Shown here: piece by piece, positions 11,918 through 24,199 of the stretch
Layout of the letters: the number at the start of each line of letters is the position of its first letter
How positions within the stretch are numbered: position 1 is the stretch's first letter
From: Branchinecta lynchi
Lineage: Eukaryota > Arthropoda > Branchiopoda > Anostraca > Branchinectidae
Reading direction: 5' to 3'
Assembly (NCBI GenBank): GCA_023053575.1
Contig: JAKZAP010000004.1
Coordinates: 25,535,252 to 25,599,251 of the forward strand
DNA length: 64,000 nt
The notes under the pieces: generated by a model
Database searches by the model: none
Seen by the model: the letters and a program-made list of their open reading frames with translations, nothing else
What the model was told of the DNA's origin: nothing
Position numbers and translations under genes: made by a program

Positions 11918-12463
11918 GAGCACATAGAGAGATTGCACCCTACCCGATGAAACTCCATCATCAGGGGGTCATAACAAAAAAATTTAACATTGGGACGTAT
12001 AGGACTTTCAACTTTGAAATTAAATTATTGGCGTCTTATTATCATTCTGAGACAGGGACTTGCTGGAAATGTTAATTGGCCTAATTGGTTAATTGGCCTT
12101 TCATGGAAGTAAGAGCTTGAAGGCTTCAAAGTTTGAACACAAAAAACGGAGTCTCGAATCCTATTGGTCGACGACGACGCGGATTTGAAAAAAAGTGTCA
12201 TGATTGACCACTAGGACGAGACTCCGTGTTGGTTTGCAAACTTTGACGCCTTCAGACTCTTACTTCCACGGAAACTCTGTTCCAAAAGTAGAAATATACG
12301 GTTAAGGAATAGCCCAATTAATATTTCCAGCAAGTTCCTGGCTCAGAAGGATGATAAAACTCCGATAATTTAGTTTCAAAGTTGAAAGTCCTATACTTAC
12401 TAATGTTAAATTGTTTCGTTACGATCCCGTCCGTTTTCGTCAGGTATGGTGCAATCTCTCTAT
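11918..12463. mobile_element. Large fold-back element (family K)
   Basis: The outer ends are CACATAGAGAGATTGCACC and GGTGCAATCTCTCTATAGTG. The arms are about 250 bp each and match through AGTCCTATA, the TTTCAAAGTTGAAAGTCC stretch and the AACACGGAGTCTCG / CGAGACTCCGTG stretch, with a short centre near 12190. No target duplication could be made out and no coding frame is present. Confidence 0.8.
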
Positions 12464-12578
12464 AGTGGAAGATGAAAGAATCCCTTGCAGAATCCAAATA
12501 ATTCAGGGTATTCAGTTAAATGATACAAAAATAAGTTGGCTTTTCAGTTAAGCTTTAACCCCTAGGAAAAACACTTAC

Positions 12579-12830
12579 AAATTCTCGTGCAGTGATTCTT
12601 TGGTAGTAGTCCCGTTGCTGTCGTCAACCTCGGATCCATTTGGCGCATCTGGCCACTCAATGTAGCAGATTGTCCTTTCAGAGCCATCTTTGTAGTTCAA
12701 CGTGTATGTAGTTGCGAATAGCAGATTTGGTAGAGACAGTAGCGATCCGAGGAGCCAGATAGAAGCAGCGACACCTATAGTAGCTTGCTCGCTCATCCGC
12801 GGACGGAGTGGATGAACAATTGCGATATAT
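12579..12830 (-). CDS. TKR: Tachykinin-type receptor, exon with end of ERY motif, TM4 and loop 2
   Basis: Third readable exon, residues 152-235. The acceptor is ...CATTTCCAG before 12830 and the donor is GTAAGT from 12578. Its first base completes the Arg codon of the ERY motif begun in the previous exon, giving SVERYIAIVHPLRPRMS, and it ends with two bases of a Leu codon. TM4 is about residues 168-190 with W176. Extracellular loop 2 holds C206 (in ERTICYIEWPD), the partner of C126 in the class A disulfide, and two N-glycosylation sites, NGS at 214 and NGT at 223. PLRPRMS and CYIEWPD are close to the tachykinin receptor pattern. A family J element begins about 20 bp upstream of the acceptor, so the branch point may lie in repeat-derived sequence. 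Confidence 0.92.
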
Positions 12831-12852
12831 CTGGAAATGGAGTCGGATCATT

Positions 12853-13266
12853 AGTTGCGTTTCTGCAGATACCATGGTATCTTTTACCACGGTAGCTGGA
12901 TCTGCAATTAGTCGTTTTGCAGTTGGTATCTGATATACGGGTGCTCTGCAAAAACGACAACTGCCGAAACTGCGCTTTTCGAAGTCATTCCGAAAGAAAA
13001 ACAGATATTCAGTCACATCACTAAGTGCCAAACTTTTTTACCCACCAATTTGACAAAAATTGATGAAAGTGAGATGACTTTTCAGATACCATGACCAGTT
13101 ACCACGGTCTGACCGTGGTATCTGGATATCTGTTACCACGATTACTGCCCAGATACCACGATAACTGCAAAATCGCCTTTTGACCGTGGTATCAGATACC
13201 AGGATAACTGCAAAAACGACTGTAGACCGTGGGATCAGATACCACGGTATCTGCGAAAACGCAGCT
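12853..13266. mobile_element. Family J element, copy 2, next to a receptor exon
   Basis: It runs from GTTGCGTTTCTGCAGATACC to CACGGTATCTGCGAAAACGC. It contains one arm of the copy at 9195-10255 (CCCACCAATTTGACAAAAA at about 13040) and repeated GATACCACGGTAACTGCAAA modules. It is shorter than copy 1. Confidence 0.7.
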
Positions 13267-14422
13267 ATTTTCTGGAAAGATAGCCATTATTTATGTTGGC
13301 TACTTTGCTGGGTTGGTTACGAGTCTCAGATTGCATATTACCAAGGGCCCATGGTGGATTGTTCATAGTAAATAGTTCTTCACGAATCCCTTCCACTAGC
13401 ACGATATCTTGCTGATCGTCTTTCCTTCTTTTAAGTTTCGGCGTTTCCCGCTAGATGACGCGCAGTCAGACTCTAAAATCAAGAACAAATAACCAGATAG
13501 AAGTCTTTGGTCCCATGCAGCGACTATGGATATCCCGACAAAACTGAGCGGAGCCAGAGGTACTTCCTCTAGCTTTGAGTTGATCCCCATCTACTGCCAC
13601 CTTCGCCGTTGCTCATCGCAGAGCAATAGGTGCAGGAGACAGGCTGACCCGATACGGAGCGCATCCAGAGAACCAACCAGCTTTGACTTTGAAAGTTTCT
13701 TCTACGCGGCTTCACAAACAATATAACTATCTGGAACCGCCGCTCGTTTACATCGAGCAGGGTCCGGGGAAAAATTCGACTCCGCATAGTCACATTACAG
13801 AGATAGGGAGACGGAGATTCTGTCTTATTATTTGTTCTTGCTAAAATCCATCCCAACGCCTTGTTTAGCCAAGGAGATAAAAGCCATTCGACATCGAACA
13901 TTATGACTCTTCCAATCCGCGGTTGAGGGGAGAGCCCTTTGGGTGCCGAGGTGAGATGGGTAGGGCCAACAGACCCCTCTATTCTATTAAACTAAGTGGA
14001 GTTTTTTTCTCAAGTCTGCGCTCTGCTTCCAGTTCCACCTGGAGCAAATTGTTGTATGGAAATCTGCCTTTTAACGTTCCCTTGGGTGTCAATATTGACG
14101 AAGTTAAATCGTTTGTATTCCTAGTGGGCGCTTGGTGTGGAAATTGTTAATTCTCTTTTCGGAGGAATTTCAGGCCAAAATTGCTTTTGCTATTAAGGCG
14201 AAGAAAAGACGAGGCTCACTAATAGTTGGTGTCTTTGCTGACGCCTCTGCCCTCGTTCGAGAATGGTTTCGGTCGTTAGTGGAGAAACAACAAACGCGGC
14301 TGATTGGGTAATTGGCTTTGAGGGGCGAGGCAAATGATGGGACTTGTTCCCAAACGCCACGTGTGATGCGTTTGTAGTTTTGTGAATGGATTTCTACATA
14401 TTGCCAGAAATGGCTGCAACAC
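13267..14422. other. Receptor intron, unassigned
   Basis: Open frames here are short and show no recognisable domain. GTTTAGCCAAGGAGATAAAAG near 13862 resembles a short stretch near 4285. Nothing else could be supported. Confidence 0.35.
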
Positions 14423-14430
14423 ACTGTGTG

Positions 14431-14640
14431 CAGGTCCGTATCCAGGAATCTATTTGGGGGGGGGGGTTGCCTTTCAGGGGGGGGGGGGGGGTTATTGCCT
14501 GCTGGTCGGACAAAAAAGTACAAAAAACACATAGATCAGAGGGAAAAGACTATACAAATGGTTATTTTTGTCTGTTTCGGGGGGGGGGGGGGAGTCCAAC
14601 CCCCTAACCCCCCCCCCCCCCCCCCCTGGATACGGCCTTG
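14431..14640 (+). mobile_element. hAT-type MITE family D, copy 2
   Basis: It runs from CAGGTCCGTATCCAGG to CCTGGATACGGCCTTG and is flanked by the exact 8-bp duplication ACTGTGTG at 14423-14430 and 14641-14648. Several G runs in the left and middle parts face long C runs on the right. ACACATAGATCAGAGGGAAA marks the centre. Confidence 0.9.
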
Positions 14641-14648
14641 ACTGTGTG

Positions 14649-15165
14649 TGAGTTGTTCCAGGTCCAAGGTAGTGATTATGTTTATTCACTTATTTTGTAC
14701 GGTCCCTTGTCTATTCTCCTTGGTTTGTTCAGTTCTTATCTTGTTTAGTCTAATTTTCATCGTCTCATGTTCGACAAATGCCAAACATTGCAAAAAGCTG
14801 CGTTTTCCACCACGCAATTTCAGTGAACTTTCCTGTCTTTCTGTTTGGTCAAGGACACGTGGGACTATGATAGTAACTTCAGTGGGATTTCCATACATTA
14901 TCGTTCCCGAGATTCTTTACTTCATAAGCGTATCCTGTGTCCTCTATTAGCAATACACTGATTATCACGCTTGCCACGTTTGTTTTCTTTACGTCACGTA
15001 TCAGGCGCCCGATCATTCTTTCGAGGAGCTGATTTGTCTTAAGACTGATTATGCACATTTTGCCAAGATTGTCATCCAAGGCATGGGACATGGAAAGAGG
15101 GTAAAAACAGCCGAAGCCATGTTAAATTTTCTGTAAGTATCGCTGATTTGCAAAGGTGTTAACTA
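14649..15165. other. Receptor intron, unassigned
   Basis: No gene or repeat was recognised. Short open frames exist on both strands, without domain signals or splice context. Confidence 0.35.
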
Positions 15166-15179
15166 CTTCAGAAAATCTG

Positions 15180-17220
15180 AGCAGAAACAGTTTTTAGTGT
15201 GAGGTCCGGACCGTATCCAACGAATATGTGTGGGGGGGCAGAGCGGGGCGGAATTTTTTATACGCTTAGAGTGGCGCGATCGGGATGAAACTTGGTGGAA
15301 AGAACAAGCAAAAGCCCTGGACACATCAGTGACAGAACCGGACCGGATGTGGACACTGTGGGGGTAGTAAGGCGATCCGGAATTCCGATGATGGCGAAAT
15401 AAGTTACTTCCAGATGTGCTAGGGCGATGAAACTTGGCTTGCACATTAGACACTTGACAAGATTGACGTAAAAAGAGTCAGTTCTCCGATCCGCCCATCG
15501 TAGGGGGAGTGGAGGAGGGGGAATCCGGAATCTTGAGGCATGCGTTACTTCGGAAAGGGTGATGGGATCTTAATAAATCTTGATATTTGGAAAGACCCCG
15601 TGTAGTGGATTTGAAGTCCAGACCGGATCCGATGGATGTGTGTGTGTGGGGGGGGGGGGGGGGTTGGAGGGGGGTAGGACGGTGAAAAATGGCTTGAACG
15701 TTAGACACTTGACAAGATTGACTTAGAAAGAGTCAGTTCCCCGATCCGACCATCTTGGGGGAGTGGAGGGAGGGGGAAAACATAATCTTGAGATATGTCT
15801 AACTTTCAAATGGGTGATTGGATCTTAATGAAACTTGATATTTGGAAAGATATCGTGATTCACATGTCCCATTTCAGGCCTGGACCGGATCCGACGAATG
15901 TTTGGGGGTGGTGGTGGAGGGGAGAACCGGAAATCTTGTGACACGGTTAGAGTGGAGCGATCGGGATGAAACACTTGGTGGGAAGAACAAGCACAAGCCT
16001 TAGATACATCAGTGACAGAAGCGGACGGGATTCGGGCACTGTGGGGTGAGTCGGAGGGAGGTCCGGAATCCCGGTTTTCACATCCTGATGAAAAATTTAT
16101 CTCAAAATAGTACTATGAAGTAGTACGAAAAAGTAGCATGCAGTACTAACGATGCTACTACATGCTTCTACTTCAAGACTATCGTGTTACTGCATACTAC
16201 TATATACTACTATTAGCAAGACTGGATGCTTTTATGGCAAGACAGGATGCCTGGATACTACTACATAAGATTGGACCAGTCTGAGGCACATTAAATGATC
16301 GTATGTATATGGCCCTAAGGCTTTAAAAACAATATTATTCTTTGCTATTATATAGTATTACATGCAACTTTTTCGTACTACTACCATACTACTACGCAGG
16401 CTACAAATTTTTCATCGCGATGCTGAGGTACTTCCATTTGCTAGGACGATGTATCTTGGCTTGAACGTTAGAGACTTGACAAGATTGGCTTAGAAATTGT
16501 CACTTTCCAGACCTGACCTTCCCTTAAAGTACTCATCACAAAGTACAAAAGAAATATAGAAAATTAAAAAACAAAGTAAAACAAATTTAAGCCCAATATA
16601 CATTTTCATGATCCTCATGAGCCCATAGTTGCTTAGAAATTGATTTTTAGCTCCCTTAAATTGCGCATATTAACCGCAAAGTAAAAACAAAAACTTTTCA
16701 CCAAACGATAAATTTCATGATCTCAGAGGGCCGATGATCTTTTTGCCTCAAAGGTTTTTGCTTAAAAATTAATTTCTATGGCACTTTTAAAGCGCGCGTC
16801 TTACATAAAAAGTCAAAAAAATACTTTTTACCAAACGACATATATGCATGATCCTCAAGGGCCAGGGATCATTTTGCCTCAAGGGTTTTGCTTACAAGTG
16901 AATTCCTTAAAGTACAAACAATAGTCTTTAGCAAAATATACATTTTCATGATTTCGATGAGCCTATGATCATTTTTGCTTCGAGTGTCTTGATTATAGAT
17001 GAATTTCTAGCGCCCTTAAAGTGCTCATCATCACAGCCAAGTGCACAAATAAAATAGTTTGTACCAAACGATACATTCTCGTGATTTCTAAGGGCCCATG
17101 ATAATTTTTATCTCAAGGATTTTGCTTACATATGATAACAATATAGCCACGAACTGGCGAATTCCTCGTTTCATCCACTGACCCAGCCTTGCAAGTGTCA
17201 TATGAGCTTCTAGCTCTTGT
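15180..17220 (-). mobile_element. HINE-like element family A, inverted copy, interrupted by a family H MITE
   Basis: The - strand copy ends at right with CAAGTGTCATATGAGCTTC and TAGCTCTTGTT (17192-17220), the reverse of the family A left end. The tandem core is read backwards (GATCTTAATGAAACTTGAT at about 15828; related sequence at about 15568). The left part is truncated. The family H element at about 16083-16424 sits inside it. Confidence 0.65.
16083..16424. mobile_element. MITE family H, copy 1
   Basis: The ends are TCCTGATGAAAAATTTATCTC and AAATTTTTCATCGCGATG. Inside are many TAGTA/TACTA modules such as AGTAGCATGCAGTACTA. Copies 2 and 3 lie at about 47588-47865 and 54358-54617. Confidence 0.7.
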
Positions 17221-17983
17221 TACTTGTTCCTGTTTTTGTTGGAGACTGCCTAATCTCTGATCCTTCAGTGACTGTAGCGAAAGTGTTATCAGTATTGCAC
17301 ACCAGCATTGTCCGTCTAGGATTTAGATCTGTAAAACGTGATTGTTGCTCACGCGACGTACATAAAAGCAGGGTCGTCTTCATTCCCAAAACTAGTGGTG
17401 ACGAGAGAAATTTCGAACGGCCTACGAGAATACCGCTGTTACAACAATAAATTCACATTGTTAATTTCCGCCATGTGACAGTTGTAGGGACTAGTCTAAG
17501 TTGAAAAGAATTTCCGGTTTTTGTAGCCGTTTCAAGGTCTATGGTCCAGCTTTTCGTATGCTAAACTTCGAAAGTTTGCGGTTGGGTATTCGAGGAGAGA
17601 AATGTAATATTTGTCTTTGTTATAGAAGTTGAATTTGCTGAAGTTGAGGGAAAAATAAAATTATACTAAGTTCTCACCAAAGTTAGTGCTTATTTCGGTT
17701 GTGAGAAAGGCTGCCGCCTCATGTGACGTCGAGGACCGAGCGGATTTGTGGTTTTGGCTACGTTACAGAAAAGATTGACGATGGCAGTTGCGGGAATATC
17801 TGGCAGATAAAACTATGCTAACGATGCACTTCTGTTCCCGGGTCAAGTTCAGAGAGCATACTCATTGTCATCGACGCTGTAAATTTTTGATTTCTTTGTC
17901 CCAATCACTCGCTCCAGACAGGTAGACTCCCCACACACCGCATCCCAAAATCCTGGGTTGAGGGATTGGTTTTAAGTGGGGTT
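17221..17983. other. Receptor intron, unassigned
   Basis: No gene or repeat was recognised. Confidence 0.35.
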
Positions 17984-18666
17984 GTGCACACACAGTCCGA
18001 GTTTCGCAGTTCGGTGCGAATTTCCTTCTCCGCTCCGGAATTTTGACGCATCGCATGCGGATTCGTTCCGATAATTTCGTTGCGATTTGAGCAGAAAATA
18101 TTCTACTTTTTCCGGAGCGAATTTTAAACGCATGCTAAATTGTCCTCTCAGTGAGAATTCAAAAATTATATGCTGTGTTTGAACTTTGAAATTTCAAATG
18201 TTTATACGACCTATTTAATGTCAGCTGCAAAACCATGTTTATTAGAGAAAGATCTTGGCGGCAAGTGTCTGCTGAATGCAAGCTAGCAGGTAGGCAAACT
18301 TAAATGTTTACTAGTCTATCTACAAGAGGTCTGAATATTTTTTACAGTTTATCTTTTTATAACCGAACAGCGACATTTCATACACTTGCTGCAATAAAAG
18401 GAAAATACTGGTCAATCAAAGCAGTTCCTTAACTAAATCTTTCTTCGATACTGATACTTGATACTGATACTGTTCAGAGTTACATAGGCTACACCTCCTG
18501 TATTTTATATAAAAAACATAAAATAGACATTTTTTAATGACAGAGCACCATCTAGGCCAAGTTTCCAGTCCGAATTTCGTTTTATCTGAAAAACCTGTCG
18601 GGCATTATGACGCGAATTTCGCATGAGCGTTTTCGCGTGCGGAATCTTACCGGACTGCGTGTGCAC
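17984..18666. mobile_element. Element with GTGCACACACAGTCCG inverted ends
   Basis: A 16-bp inverted repeat, GTGCACACACAGTCCG at 17984-17999 and CGGACTGCGTGTGCAC at 18651-18666, has one mismatch. Next to each end lie similar CGAATTTCG and TTCCGGAGCG type sequences. No target duplication was made out. Confidence 0.55.
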
Positions 18667-18719
18667 TTAGCTTTAAACTCCCTGCCGCCCTGCCGAAATG
18701 GAACTGCGTCACTAGGAGC

Positions 18720-20036
18720 CAGTGTTTCCACTCGGAAATTTTCAAAATCATGAGCAGGAGTCCAAAAATAATGAGATACACATGAGATTTGTGCTAGAAA
18801 ATTACGAGAAAAATCGTGAGATTTTCTGGTTAAGATAGACGATAAAGTCGTAAGATTTTCGAAAAGGCATGCGGATGTTAGCCCCCCCCCCCCCTGCTGG
18901 AGAGCGACAGCGGCTTCTGACGACTGTATACAAGACAGCCACATAAGGGTTTTTTCCGGTACAATTTTCTACTTCTCATATAAGGCAAACTTCTTGAGCT
19001 CCAAAATCCCAAACCTGCCGTTCGAGCAAAAAAATACATCATGAAAGGCGCTTTAGGCGAAATTTTTGTGAGCAGAGCTTTTATTTCATCCTAAAGAAAA
19101 GTAAGGACTAAGGCATCGTTCACCTCGTGAATGTGGCTCGATTGCCCAAAGCTGTCGTTCATGAACATCACATTACCAACATGTTTACGAGATAAATCAA
19201 ATGACACAGAAAAATAGTGCGAGCAGGTCAGGAAGCGATAGGTTGAGTTTACTGTGCGCGAGACGAAATTAGTCTGAGCGCCGCAGGCTATTTTTTTTCA
19301 AATTGTTTTTTTTTATGGCAAACCTCAACTTGCTTCCATACAAATTGTAGCTTTTTATGTGACTAGACAGTCTAATCTCAGGCATTACATAAATGACGCG
19401 TATTTCTACTTCTATTAGCCAGTTTAGTTCAGTTCAGTTCAGTTTATTTTACGACCCAAATACATTTAACTATATTGCCAGTACCCGCCCCAAGAAAGGT
19501 ACAAAAAAGCACTTGCAGTTGGGCGGGTACATGAAACTCATTTCCTAACTAATAATTAACTAGAAACAAAACATACCAGAAAAGAGCACTAAAACAAGAA
19601 TATAACCAATCTCTCATCAACTCATTTAATAATAATAATGAGAAAAAAGAAAAATAGTAAGAAAAACAAGAAGAAAAAACTATGAACCTTCCACCAATTG
19701 AGGATTACTACTAAAGGCGCTGCATACACACATTTTCAAAAGCATCTGCGTATGAGGGCTCTGTTTTGGGATTCCAAACGACTCTTGTCACCTAATGAAG
19801 TACAAAAGCATCCAACCACGAATGAAAGCTATTAGACAAGTTTTATGAAAAATTTAGAATTACAAACACATCTATTCAGAATTAGTTTTTCATTAATTTT
19901 AGCATTGGAGTAAAAAAAAGAGGAGAAATCCAGAAAATCATGAGTTTATCATGAGATCTTGAGACTGAATTTTTTTTTTAATGAGATAGGAAAAAAAGTG
20001 AGATCTCATTTGAAATCCTGAGAAGTGGAAACACTG
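18720..20036. mobile_element. hAT-type element with CAGTGTTTCCACT ends
   Basis: It starts CAGTGTTTCCACT and ends AGTGGAAACACTG. The flanks CTAGGAGC (18712-18719) and CTAGGAGT (20037-20044) match at seven of eight bases, as expected for an aged 8-bp hAT duplication. The outer parts hold ATCATGAGATTT-like repeats. A LINE-like tail, TTCAGTTCAGTTCAGTTTAT at about 19430, is nested inside. No transposase frame is visible in the 1.3 kb. Confidence 0.75.
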
Positions 20037-20390
20037 CTAGGAGTGCTGAAATCTTGTTCAGCAAATCGGGGGCGTTTCCAAGCGCTATAGGGTATGAATG
20101 AGCTGAAAAGAAACGACTGGCTCAAGAATTATACCACATCGAAGTAATAGACAAGAAATACAGCCCTAAGGTCGATGAAAATTCAGGATTGACATTACAC
20201 CGATATTTCTATTGTTAAACAAAAGCTCATGGATGTAATACGGTGACGGTGCTAGCAGGCTCGTCACTTCTTCTGCGTGAAGCCTCGGAAGCAGGTCGAT
20301 ACAGAAATACTCAAGACAAAATTAGCACGAACACATCAGTGAAATATCTGAAACTCTCCTTTCTTTCTGGCAAGTTCAGCTACTTCCCAG

Positions 20391-21490
20391 AACAAGAGCT
20401 ACGAGCTCATATGGCCCTTGTCACGAGTCGGTGATGTGAGAAACGAGAACATAAATTTAAGCATTTGTCAGAAAATTCTGGTACCCCTCCCCACCGTGCT
20501 TGGATCCGGTCCGGACCCTAAAATATGTCATCTAAGGGATACAATCTCTCTGCTTTCCAAGTTCCTCTATGCCAGCCACAACATTTCCGGAACTCCCCCT
20601 CCACCCCCCTCACTGTGGTCGAATACGACTCGGACACATAAACTTCGCATCTCTAACATCCCCTCTTCCCATCCATCAAGTTTTACTCGAACTGGAGCAT
20701 ATCTGGAAATTTCCGGTTCCGGCTTCATCATCCTCTACTTTGGTCGGATCCAGTTTGGACGCGAAATGACAAATCGAGGCCGCATAAACTTGGTACTGTC
20801 CAACTTGCATCCCATTCAGCCTATCCATTTGTTTTTTTTTGCATGTCACAGAATTTCCAGACCCCCCCCCCCCCCAATTCCCCCAACCATGGCCGCCCGG
20901 GGTCGGACACAGGCTTTTTATATCTAGCTCATCAGTTCTTATCCCCCATAAAGTTTCACTTGAATAGAACCATTTGTTCGCAACCTACGGAAGTCAGTAA
21001 TTTCCGGATTCCCCCTCCCTCAACTCCCAAAAAATAGTCAGATCCAGGAACGGAAGTCTTCCTAGGGCATTTGTCGGGTCCTTAAGTCTACTTCGTCGGG
21101 TCACTAATATGACTCCCAAGTCTTATCCCCCTTATCAACATCTGGATTTACCCTAACTCGTGATCACCGGAATTTCGGTAAACCCCCTCCAACTCCCCCA
21201 AAGAGCCAAGATATGATCTGGTTCTGTCAAGAACATATCTAATGCTTATGTTTGTTCTTCCCACCGAATTCCATCCCGATCCTGTGCCCCCCCCCCCCTT
21301 GTATCGGATCCGGTCCGGACTTGGCATGGAACATCAATAGCTCTTTCTACTCACCGATTTTTATTCAAATCCGATCGCCTGTTCAAAAGTTATAAAAGCC
21401 ACTGATTCCGGATTCCCCATCCCTCCACTCCCCTAACGATAGTCGGATCAGGGAAACGACTGTTTCCAACTTAATCTTTTAGGGTCCCTG
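20391..21490 (+). mobile_element. HINE-like element family A, copy 2 (+), truncated
   Basis: The left end AACAAGAGCTACGAGCTCAT is followed by TATGGCCCTTG at 20410-20420 and degraded core units. It breaks off at about 21490, where a retroelement tail (CAATTTAATTCAAATATTTT) starts. Open frames in it are repeat sequence. Confidence 0.65.
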
Positions 21491-21599
21491 ATTCAGTTCA
21501 ATTTAATTCAAATATTTTATTGGCCTCCAAGATCGGAGAGTATAAAATGAAATAAATACAAACAAATTGGCCCAACGTGTAATACTACAAAAAAACAAG

Positions 21600-24132
21600 A
21601 CCTGGAAGCTCATATGGCACTTGCAAGGCTGGGTCATAGGATTAAAGTAGGAATTGTTGGGATCATTTGTAAGCAAAATCCTTGAGATAAAAATGGTCAT
21701 GGGTCCTTGGAAATCACGAGACTGTATAGTTCGTAAAAACTATTTTATTTGTGGATTTGACCGTGATGATGCGCGCTTTAAGGTCTCTAGAGATTCATCT
21801 GTGATGAACACTCTTGAAGCACAAATGATGATAAGCTCATTGGAATCATGAAAATGCATAGTTTGCTCAAAAGTATTGTTAGTCTTTTAAGAAATTCAGT
21901 TGTAAGCAAAACCCTTGAGGCAACATGATCATGGGCCCTTGGGGATAATGAATATATATCATTTGGTTAAAGTATTTTTTTACTTTTCGGTTAAGAAACG
22001 CACTTTAAGGGTGCTAAAAATTAGTTTTTGAGCAACACCCTTGAGTTAAATGTATAGGCTACTTTCCTTAAAAGCATTTTTTGTAATAGATGTTCCTTCA
22101 GCCCAAGCTGACTGCGAATCATATATGACGGGGCAAACCGGATAAGTCACCTAGGGCCGAAATATAGCTCGAATAAAATATAGCTGACTTATCCGTTTTG
22201 CCCCGTAAAATATAATTTTTTGTACTTTGTGGTTAAGATTAGTACTTCAAGGTTAGGATTAGTACTTTAAGGGATGGTCGGATTTGAGGAGTGACAATTT
22301 TTAAGCCAGTCTCGTCAAGTTTTTAATCTTCAGGCCAAGTTTAGGCCAATTTTCATCGCCCTAGCACATCTGGAAGTACCTTAATTCGTGATCATCGAAA
22401 TACCCCCGCCCCCACCAAATCTCGTCACAGTGCCCGAACCCGGTCCGATTTTGTCACTGACGTATCTAGTTCTTGTCCGTGTTCTTCCCACCAAGTTTCA
22501 TCACAATCGCTCCACTCTAAGCGTTTCCCAAGATTACCCCCCCCCCATATTCATCGGATCCGGTCCGGACTTAAAACGGATATCCGAGACACGAGGTCTT
22601 TCCAAATATCAAGTTTCGTTAAGATCCGACCACTGACTATTTCTAAGCCAATCATGTCAATGTACTACCCCCTCAGTTCCTAAATCCGATCCGGTTCTGT
22701 GACTGACGTATCTAATTTTTGTGCTTGTCCTTCCCACCAAGTTTCATCCCAATCGCTCCACTCTAAGCGTGTCACAAGATTTCCAGTCACCCCTTTGACC
22801 CCCCCCCCCAGATTAATCGAATCCGGTCCAGACTTTAAATGGGTCATCCGAGACACGAGGTTTTCCCAAATATCAAGTTTCGTTAAGATCCGATCATCCA
22901 TTCTAATGTTATGCATTCCTCAAGATTCCAGATTCCCCCTTTTCACAAGATTGCCCCCCCCCCACATTCATCGGATCCTGTCCGGGCTTAAAACGGATAT
23001 CCAAGACACCAGGTCTTTCCAAATATCAAGTTTCGTTAAGATCCAACCACTCGTTCAAAAGCTATACATACCTCAAGATTCCAGATCCCCCCTCCCTCCA
23101 CTTCCCCACGATGTTTGGGCTAGAGAACTGGCTATTTCTAAGCCGATCATGTCAAGTCTATAATGTTCGAGCCAAGTTTCATCGTTCTAGTACATCTGGA
23201 AATACCTTAACTCGCGATAGCCGGAATTCCGGACACCACCCACAGTGCCCAAATCCGATCCGGTTCTATTACTGACGAATCTAATTCTTGTGCTTGTCAT
23301 TCCCACCAAGTTTCATCCCAATGGCTACACTCTAAGCGTATTACAAGATTTCCAGTTCCCCCTCCGACCCCCCCTTCCCACATTAATCGAATCCGGTCCA
23401 GACTTTAAATGGGTCATCCGAGACACTAGGTTTTTCCAAATATCAAGTTTCATCAAGATCCGGTCACCAGTTCTAATGTTATACATTCTTCAAGGTTCCA
23501 GATTCCCCCTCCCTCCACTGCCCCCACGGTGGTCGGATCGGAAAGTTTACTATTTCCACGTTAATGTGGCAGGATCCATGACTTGCCTGACAAGTTTCAT
23601 TGTCCTAGCCAACCTGGAAGTAACTTAACTCCGTATCACCGGAATTCCAGACCCCCCCCCCTCCAACTTCCACCACAGTGCACGAATCCGGTCCGGTTCT
23701 GTCAATGATGTACCTAGGGCTTGTGCTTGTTCCTCACACCAAGTTTCATCCCGATCGCTCCACTCTAAGCGTGTCACAACAATTCCGGTTCCCCACTCAG
23801 ACCCCCCCCCCCACATTCATCGGATTCGGTCCGGACTTGAAATGAGACATCTGAGTCATGACGTCTTTCCAACCATCAAGTTTCATTATAATCCGATCAC
23901 CCGTTCGAAAGTTATGCAAGTCACTAAATTCCGGATTCCGGCTCCCCTCCCTCCCCCCATGATGGTCGGATCAAGCAAGTGACTATTTTCAAGTTATTTT
24001 GGTCGGGTCCCTAATATTCCTGCCAAATTTCATCGTCCTAGCAAATCTGGAAGTACCCTAACTCGCAAACACCGGACCGACCGACGGAAAAGTGATCGGT
24101 ATATGGCACTTGGCCGGAAGGCAAGTGCCATA
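21600..24132 (+). mobile_element. HINE-like element family A, copy 3 (+)
   Basis: The left end is GCTCATATGGCACTTGCAAGG at about 21609. The tandem core follows, with the mark ATCAAGTTTC at about 22607, 22875, 23024, 23438 and 23876; spacings of 414 and 438 show the full unit and the shorter ones are deletions. GACCGACCGACGG at about 24075 and the end hairpin TATGGCACTTG / CAAGTGCCATA (ending 24132) close it. A 22-bp fold-back, GACGGGGCAAACCGGATAAG at about 22127 facing 22184-22206, is nested in it. Confidence 0.7.
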
Positions 24133-24199
24133 ACACTCTGGCCAAAGAATACTAAATATACAATAAAACAAAACTATACACACGCGTTAAAGTACATTT

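Noticed and set aside
20418..20927. 169-codon + frame
   Set aside because: It lies wholly in a family A copy. Pro/Ser-rich frames of this kind arise in other A copies as well (8 kb, 23 kb).
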